DNA of 64,000 nucleotides from an uncultured Opitutaceae bacterium (lineage in GTDB: Bacteria; Verrucomicrobiota; Verrucomicrobiia; Opitutales; Opitutaceae). Positions 1 to 7,281 of the stretch are shown here, piece by piece (positions within the stretch are counted from its first letter, which is position 1; every line of letters starts with the position of its first letter). The translations under genes were made by a program, and so were the position numbers. A model generated the notes under the pieces. That model was given only the letters and a program-made list of their open reading frames with translations. It was not told where the DNA came from and made no database searches. The stretch lies in the NCBI GenBank assembly GCA_937889545.1, contig CALAOT010000092.1:1-64000 (forward strand), read 5' to 3'.

Positions 1-115
1 GACCTGGGAATCCCGGCCAAAATCGCGCAAGCGATTTAGACCGGGAGGATGTCAATCCAGGAACATGTGCGCATCACTGCCCCGTTAAACGCGCCCCGCT
101 GCTCCGCCGGCCCGC

Positions 116-1195
116 CTACTGCTTGTCCAGGCGGGTCCGGAAGGTCCGGCTGTATCCGGTCGCCGGGATGGAAACGGTGTAGGAGGTCCCCGACGGATCG
201 ACCGAGAGCTTGATGTAGTTTGCGTCGGGGTGGTTGGGGTTTCCCGAGAAATTGGCAATGAGCCCGTCCGCGGTGTTGTCCTCGGGGTCCTCCGGCCGGA
301 GGTTCTTGTGCACCTGGTACATCGCTTGAAGGCCGGGCGAGGACTTCAGGCCTGCCATGGTGGACGCGACCGTGCCCTTTCTGGGGCCGTTGTTCATTAC
401 CGAAATGGTCGGGGCCAGGCTGTGAATCAGGACCGGGTTGTTGCTGAAGCCGAGGCCGTGGTGATCGACTTGATAGACGTCGACCTGCCCGACCCGGTTG
501 ACCGGGGTCACCACCTCCCCCTCCATGTTCCAGGTGAGGTCGCCGCCGTCCCAAAAGCGGAACGGCCCGAAATCCAGCACCCAGGCGCTGCTAAGGTCGT
601 TGTCCGTCGGAGCCAGATCGTGGTGGGAATTCTTCCCGGCCAGCGGGTTGGGCGGCGTCCCGGGGGGCGCGTCGACAAATCTTCCCCCGCTGGCGACGCA
701 GCGCAGCCGCAAGCGCGGTCCGCTCCCGGTTTGCCGCAATGGCAGCACCAGCCCGGGATTGACGACATTTCGCCCATCCGCCGCGAACCCGCGGTATGGC
801 TTGATCATGGCCAGCCACAGCGCGTCGCTCGGGTTATGGTCGGGATCGTGCTCCGGAATGCCCCGGTCGTAGACCTGGCCGATGGGCATTAAAGTGGACA
901 GCTCGGCGATGCCGCCGAAGTGATCGATGTGAAAATGGGTCGTGATGTAATAGTCGATCCTGGCCAGGCCGGCGGCGGCCTTCGCCACCTGGTGAATGCG
1001 CCCGGCGTCCCGCGCGCCGGGATTGCCCGAATCGATCAGGACCGACTCACCGGCCGGCGTGACGATGAGCGTGGCGCCGCCGCCTTCCACGTCGTTCCAG
1101 TAGATGTCCAGGCGTCGGTCCGCCAGGCTTGCGCCGGAGCGCGCCGCCAGCAGGCCGCCGAACGCAAGGAGGAGGATCCTAAGCAGCGGTTTCAT
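116..1195 (-). CDS. secreted metallo-beta-lactamase-fold hydrolase (ComEC C-terminal-like)
   Basis: The 359-residue product begins with a hydrophobic signal sequence (residues 1-25) and carries the metal-binding motif THFHIDH (His87, His89, Asp91, His92), which is the HxHxDH signature of the metallo-beta-lactamase superfamily. An early strand with LIDSG and a later DHHGLG stretch are in the usual order for the fold and resemble the soluble domain of ComEC-like proteins. The start at 1195 is chosen because it begins the signal sequence; upstream in-frame sequence is not protein-like. It is the last gene of the minus-strand series that contains the sugar enzymes and the BMC operon, 74 bp after the mutarotase. 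The substrate cannot be told from sequence; export suggests an extracellular or periplasmic phosphoester or ester. Family is secure, function is not. Confidence 0.8.
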   Translation of the reverse strand: MKPLLRILLLAFGGLLAARSGASLADRRLDIYWNDVEGGGATLIVTPAGESVLIDSGNPGARDAGRIHQVAKAAAGLARIDYYITTHFHIDHFGGIAELSTLMPIGQVYDRGIPEHDPDHNPSDALWLAMIKPYRGFAADGRNVVNPGLVLPLRQTGSGPRLRLRCVASGGRFVDAPPGTPPNPLAGKNSHHDLAPTDNDLSSAWVLDFGPFRFWDGGDLTWNMEGEVVTPVNRVGQVDVYQVDHHGLGFSNNPVLIHSLAPTISVMNNGPRKGTVASTMAGLKSSPGLQAMYQVHKNLRPEDPEDNTADGLIANFSGNPNHPDANYIKLSVDPSGTSYTVSIPATGYSRTFRTRLDKQ

Positions 1196-1269
1196 CGGGC
1201 GCCGCTGATGAAGACCACTCGGGAATCGCACGCAATGACGAACGCAGCCAACGGATCCCGGCTCACCCG

Positions 1270-1629
1270 CTACGGCAGGTAGAAGACCTCCTTCATCATG
1301 GGGAACCACTCGCCTGGGCGCAGGTCCTCCGGCGGCGCAAACAGCGGCGCCATGGCCTGCTGCCAGCGAAGGTTCACCGGATGGTTCTCGATCCGGCCCC
1401 ATGTCGCCTCAAAGTCCGCCGCGCGCAGCGTGAGGACCAGTAGCTCGTCCCTGCGGTAAATGGAATATTCCCGCACGCCCGCGCTCCTGAGCAGCGCTAG
1501 CATGTCCGGCCACACCGCGCGATGAGCCTCCTCATAAGCCTCCGCCGCTCCCTTGCGCAGGCGCAGGATGAAGGCGTAGCGCCGCAACGGACGGGCATCC
1601 TCGGGAACGTGCTTGGGAACGAAGCTCAC
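1270..1629 (-). CDS. rhaM: L-rhamnose mutarotase
   Basis: The 119-residue protein matches the RhaM/YiiL fold. It has an early RYAFILRL strand, the EEAHRAVWPDM segment that supplies the catalytic His, a central YSIYRR strand, and a C-terminal WFPMMKEVFYLP end. RhaM interconverts alpha and beta anomers of L-rhamnose ahead of isomerisation. The most likely start is a GTG at 1629 that overlaps the stop of the upstream glycosidase (GTGA), so the two are translationally coupled. No rhamnose isomerase or kinase is in the window, although a GH106 alpha-L-rhamnosidase lies at 49-52 kb. Family assignment is strong and the start fairly strong. Confidence 0.88.
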   Translation of the reverse strand: MSFVPKHVPEDARPLRRYAFILRLRKGAAEAYEEAHRAVWPDMLALLRSAGVREYSIYRRDELLVLTLRAADFEATWGRIENHPVNLRWQQAMAPLFAPPEDLRPGEWFPMMKEVFYLP

Positions 1630-3251
1630 CAGCTCACCACCGCGACGGCATATGGCTCCAGCCTGATCCTGGCGCCCGCCATATTCACGCTGCGCGCGGG
1701 ACCGTCGCCGGTCTCGACATCCACGGCCAGCGCGCTTGCCCTGCCCGCGTCCGGAAGCGGCACCTCGATGGCCCTGTCCCGCTTGTTGGCGAGCAGCAGC
1801 CTGCGGCCCCCGGGCGTGACGAAGGCCTGCGCCGCCAGGTCTGCCGAGCCGGCGCCTTCGAGCCCCGTTTCCACCAGAGCGTCGCCCGGGTGGAAGGAGT
1901 CCCTGATCAGCTTCAGCACCCAGAAGCGCGCGTTGGGCCTGTTGTTCTCCCAATCCATCATGCTAACGCTCGGGAACTGCGTGGGATAGCCGACCAGCTG
2001 CGACTCGCCGATTATGTCGATCTGCTGGCGCGAAAGCTCGATGTACAGGTAGGCGTAGAGCGCCCCGGCCAGGTTCCAGTAGGCCGGCGGGATGGGCCTC
2101 ATCACGTACCCGGGCTGGCCCTGCGAAAGGTCGTCGGCGGAGATCACGCCCAGCTCATCGGTGTCCGTCTTCGTCTGCGGCGAGAGGCGCTTGCGGATGC
2201 CCTCGATATAGCGGACCGCCGTGAGGAACCCGTCGGCCTGGTCGAAGTAGGTGTACTGCCAGTCGGCGATGGCCTGCATGGGCGTGGGGACCGCGTAGAA
2301 ATGGTAGGAGATGTAGTCGAGCGGGATGCCCGGCTTGTGGTTCGCCGGATTGAGGAAGTACTCGAAGTAGCGCGGATTGTCGCGGGGCATGGCCAGCGCC
2401 ATCCCCATGAACCTGGTCTCCGGGCTCACGCGACGGATGCCCTCGACGATCGCATCATAGCGCGCCGTGTACTGCTCGGGGGTCGTCGAATGCTCGAACT
2501 CCGGCTCGTTGAGCACCTCCCACACGGGCAGCTTGTAGTGGTGGCCGGACTCGCGGCGCACGCCGTTCTCGTCGGTGAAGCCCCCGTTCACGTACCAGCT
2601 CACCAGGCGCCCGTAGTAGTCGCCCAGCTCCTTCCCGCTTGGGTCCCTGAGTTCGGTCCCCTGCGTATAGTTCCAGGTGACCTGGTTGGGGTCGGCCGGA
2701 TAGGCCACGGGCTTGTCCGTCCTGAAGAGCCACGCCGGCATGGTGCTGAAATTGACCACCGTGGGGTGCCCCTCCGTCGCGGCGAAAAAGTCCGTGGCCA
2801 TGGGGTCGATTAGGCTGAAATCCCACGATGTCCCCTGGGGCGTGGGCGGCTCCAGCTCGGCGACGGCGAGCTTCGGGTAAGGCAGCCACGGCACATAGCG
2901 CACATAGTCGGCGCCCAGGTCCCTCACGGCCTTGTAGGAGGCCGCGCTTAGCGGCTCGCCCGGCCGCAGCGGCGGGTTCACCACCACCTGCAGCGTGGGG
3001 ACGGACCTCGAGACCACCGTGGTCCTGTCCCAGCGGATCGTAAGCGTCGGCGCCTGCTGGCCGCGGAGTCCGGCGGCGCCCAGGCAGGCCAGGGCCGCCG
3101 CCAGCAGGCCGGTGAAACCGCGAAACCCCCGCCCTTTTGGGAACCGGCCCCCTGCCGCGGTTCCTCCGGGCGCCGCACGCGCCCCCTCTGCGTTTTTACA
3201 CGGGGAACAAGAGGATCCCCGGGCATGGCTTCGTGTCTCCGTGGCTCGCAT
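1626..3251 (-). CDS. secreted GH39-like glycoside hydrolase
   Basis: The product of about 541 residues has a hydrophobic export segment (FTGLLAAALACLGAAGL) followed by a TIM-barrel glycosidase resembling GH39 (beta-xylosidase/alpha-L-iduronidase type). The acid/base Glu sits in VWEVLNEPEF, the clan A signature, and a later SYHFYAVP strand is typical. A small beta domain forms the C-terminus (VVETGLEGAGS to AVAVVSW). Family membership within clan A (GH39 versus GH5 or GH79-like) is not certain. The start is weakly defined: ATG at 3251 leaves a long N-region, and another ATG exists at 3326. It lies about 70 bp downstream of the last shell gene and overlaps rhaM by 4 bp, so it probably supplies or trims a deoxysugar-containing glycan. 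Confidence 0.75.
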   Translation of the reverse strand: MRATETRSHARGSSCSPCKNAEGARAAPGGTAAGGRFPKGRGFRGFTGLLAAALACLGAAGLRGQQAPTLTIRWDRTTVVSRSVPTLQVVVNPPLRPGEPLSAASYKAVRDLGADYVRYVPWLPYPKLAVAELEPPTPQGTSWDFSLIDPMATDFFAATEGHPTVVNFSTMPAWLFRTDKPVAYPADPNQVTWNYTQGTELRDPSGKELGDYYGRLVSWYVNGGFTDENGVRRESGHHYKLPVWEVLNEPEFEHSTTPEQYTARYDAIVEGIRRVSPETRFMGMALAMPRDNPRYFEYFLNPANHKPGIPLDYISYHFYAVPTPMQAIADWQYTYFDQADGFLTAVRYIEGIRKRLSPQTKTDTDELGVISADDLSQGQPGYVMRPIPPAYWNLAGALYAYLYIELSRQQIDIIGESQLVGYPTQFPSVSMMDWENNRPNARFWVLKLIRDSFHPGDALVETGLEGAGSADLAAQAFVTPGGRRLLLANKRDRAIEVPLPDAGRASALAVDVETGDGPARSVNMAGARIRLEPYAVAVVSW

Positions 3252-3322
3252 AAGTGTTTGCCTGGCGGGCTGCGCGGCCGGCGATTCGTCAGTCTCCCTC
3301 AGGGTTCCCCGCCGCCGAGGCG

Positions 3323-3595
3323 TCACCCCTCGGCGTCGACCCGGTCGATGATGCCGACGATGATGGAACGGACGGGGGCCTTGGGGTCGGAGACGACCTG
3401 GCGCGCGGAGTTGCCCTCGTCGATGACCAGCACGCGCTCACCGACGCCGGCGCCGACGCCGCTGTCGACGGCGATCAGGTAGCCGGATGGCTTGCCTGAA
3501 AAGTCCTCCTTGTCGACGACCAGCATCCTTTTCCCGATGTAGTACGGGTGGCTGATCGTCGAGACGATGTTCCCGCTGACCGTGCCGATGATCAT
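3323..3595 (-). CDS. BMC-P pentameric shell vertex protein (EutN/CcmL family), copy 1
   Basis: This 90-residue protein has the EutN/CcmL single-domain beta-barrel pattern: MIIGTVSGNIVST at the start, KMLVVD-type and YLIAVDSGVGAGVGERVLV in the middle, and IIVGIIDRVDAEG at the end. BMC-P proteins form pentamers that cap the vertices of the icosahedral shell. Its ATG overlaps the stop of the preceding BMC-P gene by 4 bp (ATGA), so it is coupled to it. It is the last shell gene of the operon. Having three BMC-P paralogues matches the set seen in the Haliangium ochraceum type shell. Confidence 0.93.
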   Translation of the reverse strand: MIIGTVSGNIVSTISHPYYIGKRMLVVDKEDFSGKPSGYLIAVDSGVGAGVGERVLVIDEGNSARQVVSDPKAPVRSIIVGIIDRVDAEG

Positions 3596-3864
3596 GGCGG
3601 GCAATGCAGTTCGTCGACGATGCCGATGATCGCGTGGTCGATCGGCACGAACCACGGGTCGAGCGCCAGCGCTGCCTCGCGCCCTCCCTCGAAGTAGATC
3701 AGCTCTCCCGGGCCCGCCATCCGGGTGGAGTCGGCGGCAACGAGCGGCTGGCCCTTGGGGGCACCGTGCTTGTCGAGCGGCTGCACCCAATGCATCGGGA
3801 CGCCCTCGAGTCCCGGGTAGACGCGGCAGGGGGTCAGGGTTCCGATGACCTTCCCGAGAAGCAT
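3592..3864 (-). CDS. BMC-P pentameric shell vertex protein (EutN/CcmL family), copy 2
   Basis: A 90-residue EutN/CcmL-like protein starting MLLGKVIGTLTP, with the PLVAADSTRMAGPGELIYFEGG core that corresponds to the gap-facing loop and barrel strands, and ending with DHAIIGIVDELHCPP. It differs from its two paralogues in a longer, more hydrophilic middle segment (PLDKHGAPKGQ), which suggests paralogue-specific vertex contacts. The start is fixed by overlap: its ATG at 3864 shares a base with the stop of the BMC-T gene, and its own stop overlaps the next gene by 4 bp. Confidence 0.93.
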   Translation of the reverse strand: MLLGKVIGTLTPCRVYPGLEGVPMHWVQPLDKHGAPKGQPLVAADSTRMAGPGELIYFEGGREAALALDPWFVPIDHAIIGIVDELHCPP

Positions 3865-4478
3865 CAGGATACCTCCTCGCCCTCGAGCTCGCGCATGCTC
3901 GTGTCGGCGAAGCGCGTGCCCGTGCTCAGGTGGCGCGTGAGCGCCTCGTGCGGCCGGGAGATGATGCGAAGCTGGACGTGTTCTTCGCGGCCGCGCAGGA
4001 ATGCTGCGGCCAGCTCCATCGCCGCCTGCACCTCGTGCAGCGCCCCGTTGTACACGCTGATGGCCTTCCCGGACATTTCGTACTCGGCGAGCCGGAGCTC
4101 GACCAGCCGCACCCCGGTGCCCTTCACGGCGATCTCGGCGGCGCGCACGTTGGCCGCGATGGTCTCCGTCTCCAGGATCGCGACCGCCTCCTGCTCGCAG
4201 GGCAGGTGCTGGCCGAGGACGGCCGCATGCACCTGCTCGTGGACGTCGGGCAGGAACGTGTGGTCGAGGACGCTGGACTGGCCGGTGGCGAGCGCCTCCT
4301 GGAGCGACTCGTCCACGGACGCCGTCGAGCCGCCGATCACGATCAGGTACCGGCCGTGGCTGACGGTTCCGGACTTGATCATCGCTATGGGGGCCTTCTT
4401 GAGCAGCGCATCGGTGCAATAGATGCCGTCGGCGATGCTCGTGAATTCGACGACCGCGATTGCCGTGTGCTTCTTCAT
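3864..4478 (-). CDS. BMC-T tandem-domain trimeric shell protein (single-layer type)
   Basis: The 204-residue protein contains two successive BMC domains, about residues 5-95 (IAVVEFTSIADGIYCTDALL) and 100-190 (AVAILETETIAANVRAAEIA). This makes it a trimeric pseudohexamer facet tile of the single-layer class, like the small BMC-T of the H. ochraceum shell. The start MKKHTAIAVVE at 4478 overlaps the ALDH stop by one base; longer in-frame upstream sequence belongs to the antisense side of ALDH and is rejected. A single-layer trimer usually provides a modest central pore for substrates or serves as a structural tile. Confidence 0.92.
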   Translation of the reverse strand: MKKHTAIAVVEFTSIADGIYCTDALLKKAPIAMIKSGTVSHGRYLIVIGGSTASVDESLQEALATGQSSVLDHTFLPDVHEQVHAAVLGQHLPCEQEAVAILETETIAANVRAAEIAVKGTGVRLVELRLAEYEMSGKAISVYNGALHEVQAAMELAAAFLRGREEHVQLRIISRPHEALTRHLSTGTRFADTSMRELEGEEVS

Positions 4479-5920
4479 CAAACGATGCGGAATGCACCCA
4501 CGAGCGCGCAGCGGCGGAGGCGCGAGAAGCTGCGCGGGCTTGTCATGCCCTCGCCCGTCGGGCTGGCGATGGTGAAGGACGCGTAGCCCTCGCCCTTCCA
4601 CCCGAGGCCGGCCTGGGACGGGCCGTTCTTGACAAAGATGCTGGCGTTGCACTCGCGGGCCATGCGGCTGAGGTTCGACAGGTTGTCCGAATGCATGACG
4701 AACGTATGCCGCCGCGGATGTTCGAGCGCGATGGCAAAGTCGATCCCCTCGTCGGCGTCGCGGACGCGCGTGACGGGCAGGATGGGCATCATCTGCTCGG
4801 TCCACAGCAGGGGGTGGTCGTGGTCGACCTCGACGATCCCGAGCCGCACCGTGTCGTCACAGCGGATGCCGGCCTTGCCGAGGATCACGCTCGCGTTCCT
4901 GCCGATCATCGAGCGGTCGATGTCGGCCTCCCGGCGCGGGCCGTTCATCCTCGAGAAGATCACCTTCTCCAGCGCGGGCAGCTGGTCCGGCCTCACCAGC
5001 AGCGCGCCGCTGTAGGTCATCGCCTTGATGAGCTGGTCGGCCACGCTCGACACGACCAGGCACTCCTTCTCGTCGGTGCAGATGATGTTGTTGTCGAACG
5101 ACGCGCCGAACACGACGTCGCGGCCGGCCCTGTCGATGTCCGCGGTCTCGTCGACGACGATCGGCGGGTTGCCGGGCCCGGCGCAGATGGCGCGCTTGCC
5201 GGATTCCATGGCCGCCTTCACGACACCGCCGCCGCCCGTCACCACGACGAGCCGGATGCCCGGGTGCCTCATCAGCGCCTGGGCGCTTTCCACCGTGGAG
5301 TTGGCGATGCAGGTGATGAGGTTGCCCGGCCCGCCCGCCGCGACGACCGCCTTGTTCAGGAGCGCGACGTTGTGGCAGGAGACGCCCCTTGCGTTGGGAT
5401 GGACGTTGAAGACGACGGCATTGCCGGCCGCGACCATCGCGATTGCGTTGTTGATGATCGTGGAGGTCGGGTTGGTCGTCGGTGTGATCGCGCCGATGAC
5501 CCCGTACGGCGCCAGCTCGGTCAGCGTGAGGCCGTTGTCGCCGGTGACCGCGCTCGGCTGGAGGTCCTCGGTGCCCGGGGTCTTCTCCGTGGCGAGCTGG
5601 TTCTTGAGGACCTTGTCCTCGTACCGGCCCAGGCCCGTCTCCTCATGGGCCTCCCGCGCGAGGGTGCCGCCGTGCTCGCGCATCGCGCTCCGGATTGCGG
5701 CGACGACCGAGCTGCGCTTCGCCAGGCCCATGTCGTCGTACTGGCGGAACGCGGCGCCGGCGGCCCGAACGGCCTCGTCGATGCTGTCAAAGATGCCCAG
5801 TTCGGCGGCCTTCGAGGGCCCGGGCGGCTTCTCCCTGCCCCCCGCCCCGCCGCGGTCGGCCATGTCGGCCACGATGCGCTGGGCAATGAGCTCGATCTCC
5901 TGCTCGGTGAGGCCAGCCAT
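4478..5920 (-). CDS. CoA-acylating aldehyde dehydrogenase, BMC-targeted (PduP/EutE family)
   Basis: The 480-residue enzyme belongs to the PduP/EutE group that oxidises an aldehyde to acyl-CoA with NAD+. The catalytic cysteine is Cys281 in the context DNNIICTDEKE, and the nucleotide-binding region includes VVVTGGGGVV. Residues 1-24 (TEQEIELIAQRIVADMAD) form a short amphipathic helix followed by a Gly/Pro-rich linker to about residue 37, which is the typical layout of an N-terminal encapsulation peptide. The gene sits inside the shell operon, 6 bp after one BMC-P gene and overlapping the BMC-T gene by one base. Its substrate is presumably the aldehyde released by the DeoC domain (acetaldehyde if deoxyribose 5-phosphate is used). 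No phosphotransacylase or alcohol dehydrogenase for cofactor recycling is in this locus. Confidence 0.95.
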   Translation of the reverse strand: MAGLTEQEIELIAQRIVADMADRGGAGGREKPPGPSKAAELGIFDSIDEAVRAAGAAFRQYDDMGLAKRSSVVAAIRSAMREHGGTLAREAHEETGLGRYEDKVLKNQLATEKTPGTEDLQPSAVTGDNGLTLTELAPYGVIGAITPTTNPTSTIINNAIAMVAAGNAVVFNVHPNARGVSCHNVALLNKAVVAAGGPGNLITCIANSTVESAQALMRHPGIRLVVVTGGGGVVKAAMESGKRAICAGPGNPPIVVDETADIDRAGRDVVFGASFDNNIICTDEKECLVVSSVADQLIKAMTYSGALLVRPDQLPALEKVIFSRMNGPRREADIDRSMIGRNASVILGKAGIRCDDTVRLGIVEVDHDHPLLWTEQMMPILPVTRVRDADEGIDFAIALEHPRRHTFVMHSDNLSNLSRMARECNASIFVKNGPSQAGLGWKGEGYASFTIASPTGEGMTSPRSFSRLRRCALVGAFRIV

Positions 5921-5926
5921 GATGGC

Positions 5927-6217
5927 TTAATCCTTGCGGTACTTCTCGACGCCGCCGATTTCCCACGAGTCAACGATGGCCATGATGACCGCGTCACACG
6001 GCCGGTTCTGGGTGGCGGAGGTCTGCCGGGCGGAGCTGCCGGTGGCCACGAGTACAAGCTCGCCCGGGCCGACCCCGACCGCATCCACGGCCACCACCTG
6101 GCCGCCGGTCTCCTTGCCCTCGGTGTTCACGTGCTTGACGAGCATGAACTTGAGGCCGTCCATGCTGGCCTCCTTGCGCGTGGCGACAAGCGTGCCGGCG
6201 ACTTTGCCTAGGTTCAT
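5927..6217 (-). CDS. BMC-P pentameric shell vertex protein (EutN/CcmL family), copy 3
   Basis: A 96-residue EutN/CcmL protein. It opens with MNLGKVAGTLVATRKE, continues with GLKFMLVKHV and VVAVDAVGVGPGELVLVATGSSAR, and closes with DAVIMAIVDSWE plus a short basic tail. It is the most canonical of the three vertex paralogues and lies between the BMC-H gene (54 bp upstream) and the aldehyde dehydrogenase (6 bp downstream). The ATG start is preceded by a GGGATG-type purine stretch. Confidence 0.95.
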   Translation of the reverse strand: MNLGKVAGTLVATRKEASMDGLKFMLVKHVNTEGKETGGQVVAVDAVGVGPGELVLVATGSSARQTSATQNRPCDAVIMAIVDSWEIGGVEKYRKD

Positions 6218-6271
6218 AGACGCATCCCGCCGGGACGGGCCCCATGGCCAGCCCCGGCAATGAAAATCGCG

Positions 6272-6568
6272 CTACTTCTTGGCGGCTTTGGCGATCCGGC
6301 CAAGCGGCAGCACATCGTCCACATTCTGGTGCGGCCGGGCGATGATGTGGACTGCGACGAGTTCGCCAACGCGGCTTGCGGCGGTGCGGCCGGCATCGGT
6401 GGCTGCCTTGACCGCGGCGACGTCGCCGCGGATGACCGCGGTCACGTAGCCGCCGCCGGTCTTCTCAAAGCTGACGAGTTCGACCTTGGCGGCCTTAACC
6501 ATTGCGTCCGCGCCCTCCACCATCGCGGAGAAGGATCTGGTTTCGAGTAAGCCTAGTGCATCTGCCAT
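6272..6568 (-). CDS. BMC-H hexameric major shell protein
   Basis: This 98-residue single BMC-domain protein (MADALGLLETRSFSAMVEGAD) has the conserved AKVELVSFEKTGGGYVTAVI core, with KTGGG at the position that lines the central hexamer pore, and the basic VHIIARPH strand. It is the only BMC-H in the locus, so it should form most of each facet. A good ribosome-binding sequence (TAGGAGA, about 8 nt upstream) supports the start and fits the high dose needed for a major shell protein. Spacers of 54 bp on both sides leave room for independent translation. Confidence 0.97.
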   Translation of the reverse strand: MADALGLLETRSFSAMVEGADAMVKAAKVELVSFEKTGGGYVTAVIRGDVAAVKAATDAGRTAASRVGELVAVHIIARPHQNVDDVLPLGRIAKAAKK

Positions 6569-6622
6569 ATGTGTGTCTCCTAACGTTGATTATGACTTGG
6601 GGTTGTTGTCGTCGAGAGTTGG

Positions 6623-7258
6623 CTAGACCCCGCCGCCCCTTTTCATCTCGCGGCCGGTCACGCTGTTGATCGCAGCCTCAGCGGCTCTGGCGGCGACGTC
6701 GATATCTTTCTCTTCGCCGCCGAGGTAGACGCGACCGAAGCTGCCAAAGGCGCGGATCTCTAGGATGTTGATCTCGGCGGCCTTCTCCGCCTCGTTTGCG
6801 GCAAACGCAGCGTACGCGGCCGGCGCGAGCTCCATGGTGAAGAGCGTGTGGCCGGGCAGGATCATGTTGCCGTGCCGGGTGCGGTTGATGAGCATCGTAT
6901 GGTAGTCGTCGATGCGGCGGATGACGCTGCTGCTGTAGATCACCGGCTTGTAGCGGCTGTTCTCCTTCAGCTTGAGCGAATCCAGGATGGCGGCGCCGGC
7001 CTGCCGGACATCGGCCTGCGAATCGGAATGGATTTCCAGCATGCCGTAGAGGCGCTCGATGATCTGCATGCCGGGTGTGACCTTCGTGGACTTGAGCGCC
7101 ACGTCGGTGACGAAGTTGATCTCCATCCCCGGCGAGATCTCGACGAACAGCGAGGCCTGGCCGGCGATGGGGAGGAACCCCTGCGAGACGGTCGCGAAGA
7201 ACGACGCGACCTGCGGCTGGAGTTTGTCGAGAAAGATATAGGAGCGCAGGTCTGCCAT
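6623..7258 (-). CDS. BMC-T tandem-domain shell protein, double-layer (CcmP-like) type
   Basis: The 211-residue protein resembles CcmP and the double-stacked BMC-T proteins: it begins MADLRSYIFLDKLQPQ and has a first permuted BMC domain (about 25-90, VTDVALKSTKVTPG). A linking helix with SSVIRRIDDYHTMLINR follows, and then a second domain (about 120-200, NEAEKAAEINILEIRAFG and GRVYLGGEEKDID). In this class two trimers stack and have gated pores thought to pass larger cofactors. The start at 7258 has an AAAGGATGAC ribosome-binding sequence; an upstream extension in the same frame overlaps the RpiB-DeoC gene and is not protein-like. No close paralogue in the window. Confidence 0.93.
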   Translation of the reverse strand: MADLRSYIFLDKLQPQVASFFATVSQGFLPIAGQASLFVEISPGMEINFVTDVALKSTKVTPGMQIIERLYGMLEIHSDSQADVRQAGAAILDSLKLKENSRYKPVIYSSSVIRRIDDYHTMLINRTRHGNMILPGHTLFTMELAPAAYAAFAANEAEKAAEINILEIRAFGSFGRVYLGGEEKDIDVAARAAEAAINSVTGREMKRGGGV

Positions 7259-7281
7259 GCTTATGTCATCCTTTAATTTGC

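Noticed and set aside
4460-6211. Long plus-strand open frame (583 codons) over the aldehyde dehydrogenase and BMC-P genes
   Set aside because: It is antisense to several well-supported genes, is Asp/Arg/Val/His-rich and has no motif; it is a GC-rich codon-bias shadow.
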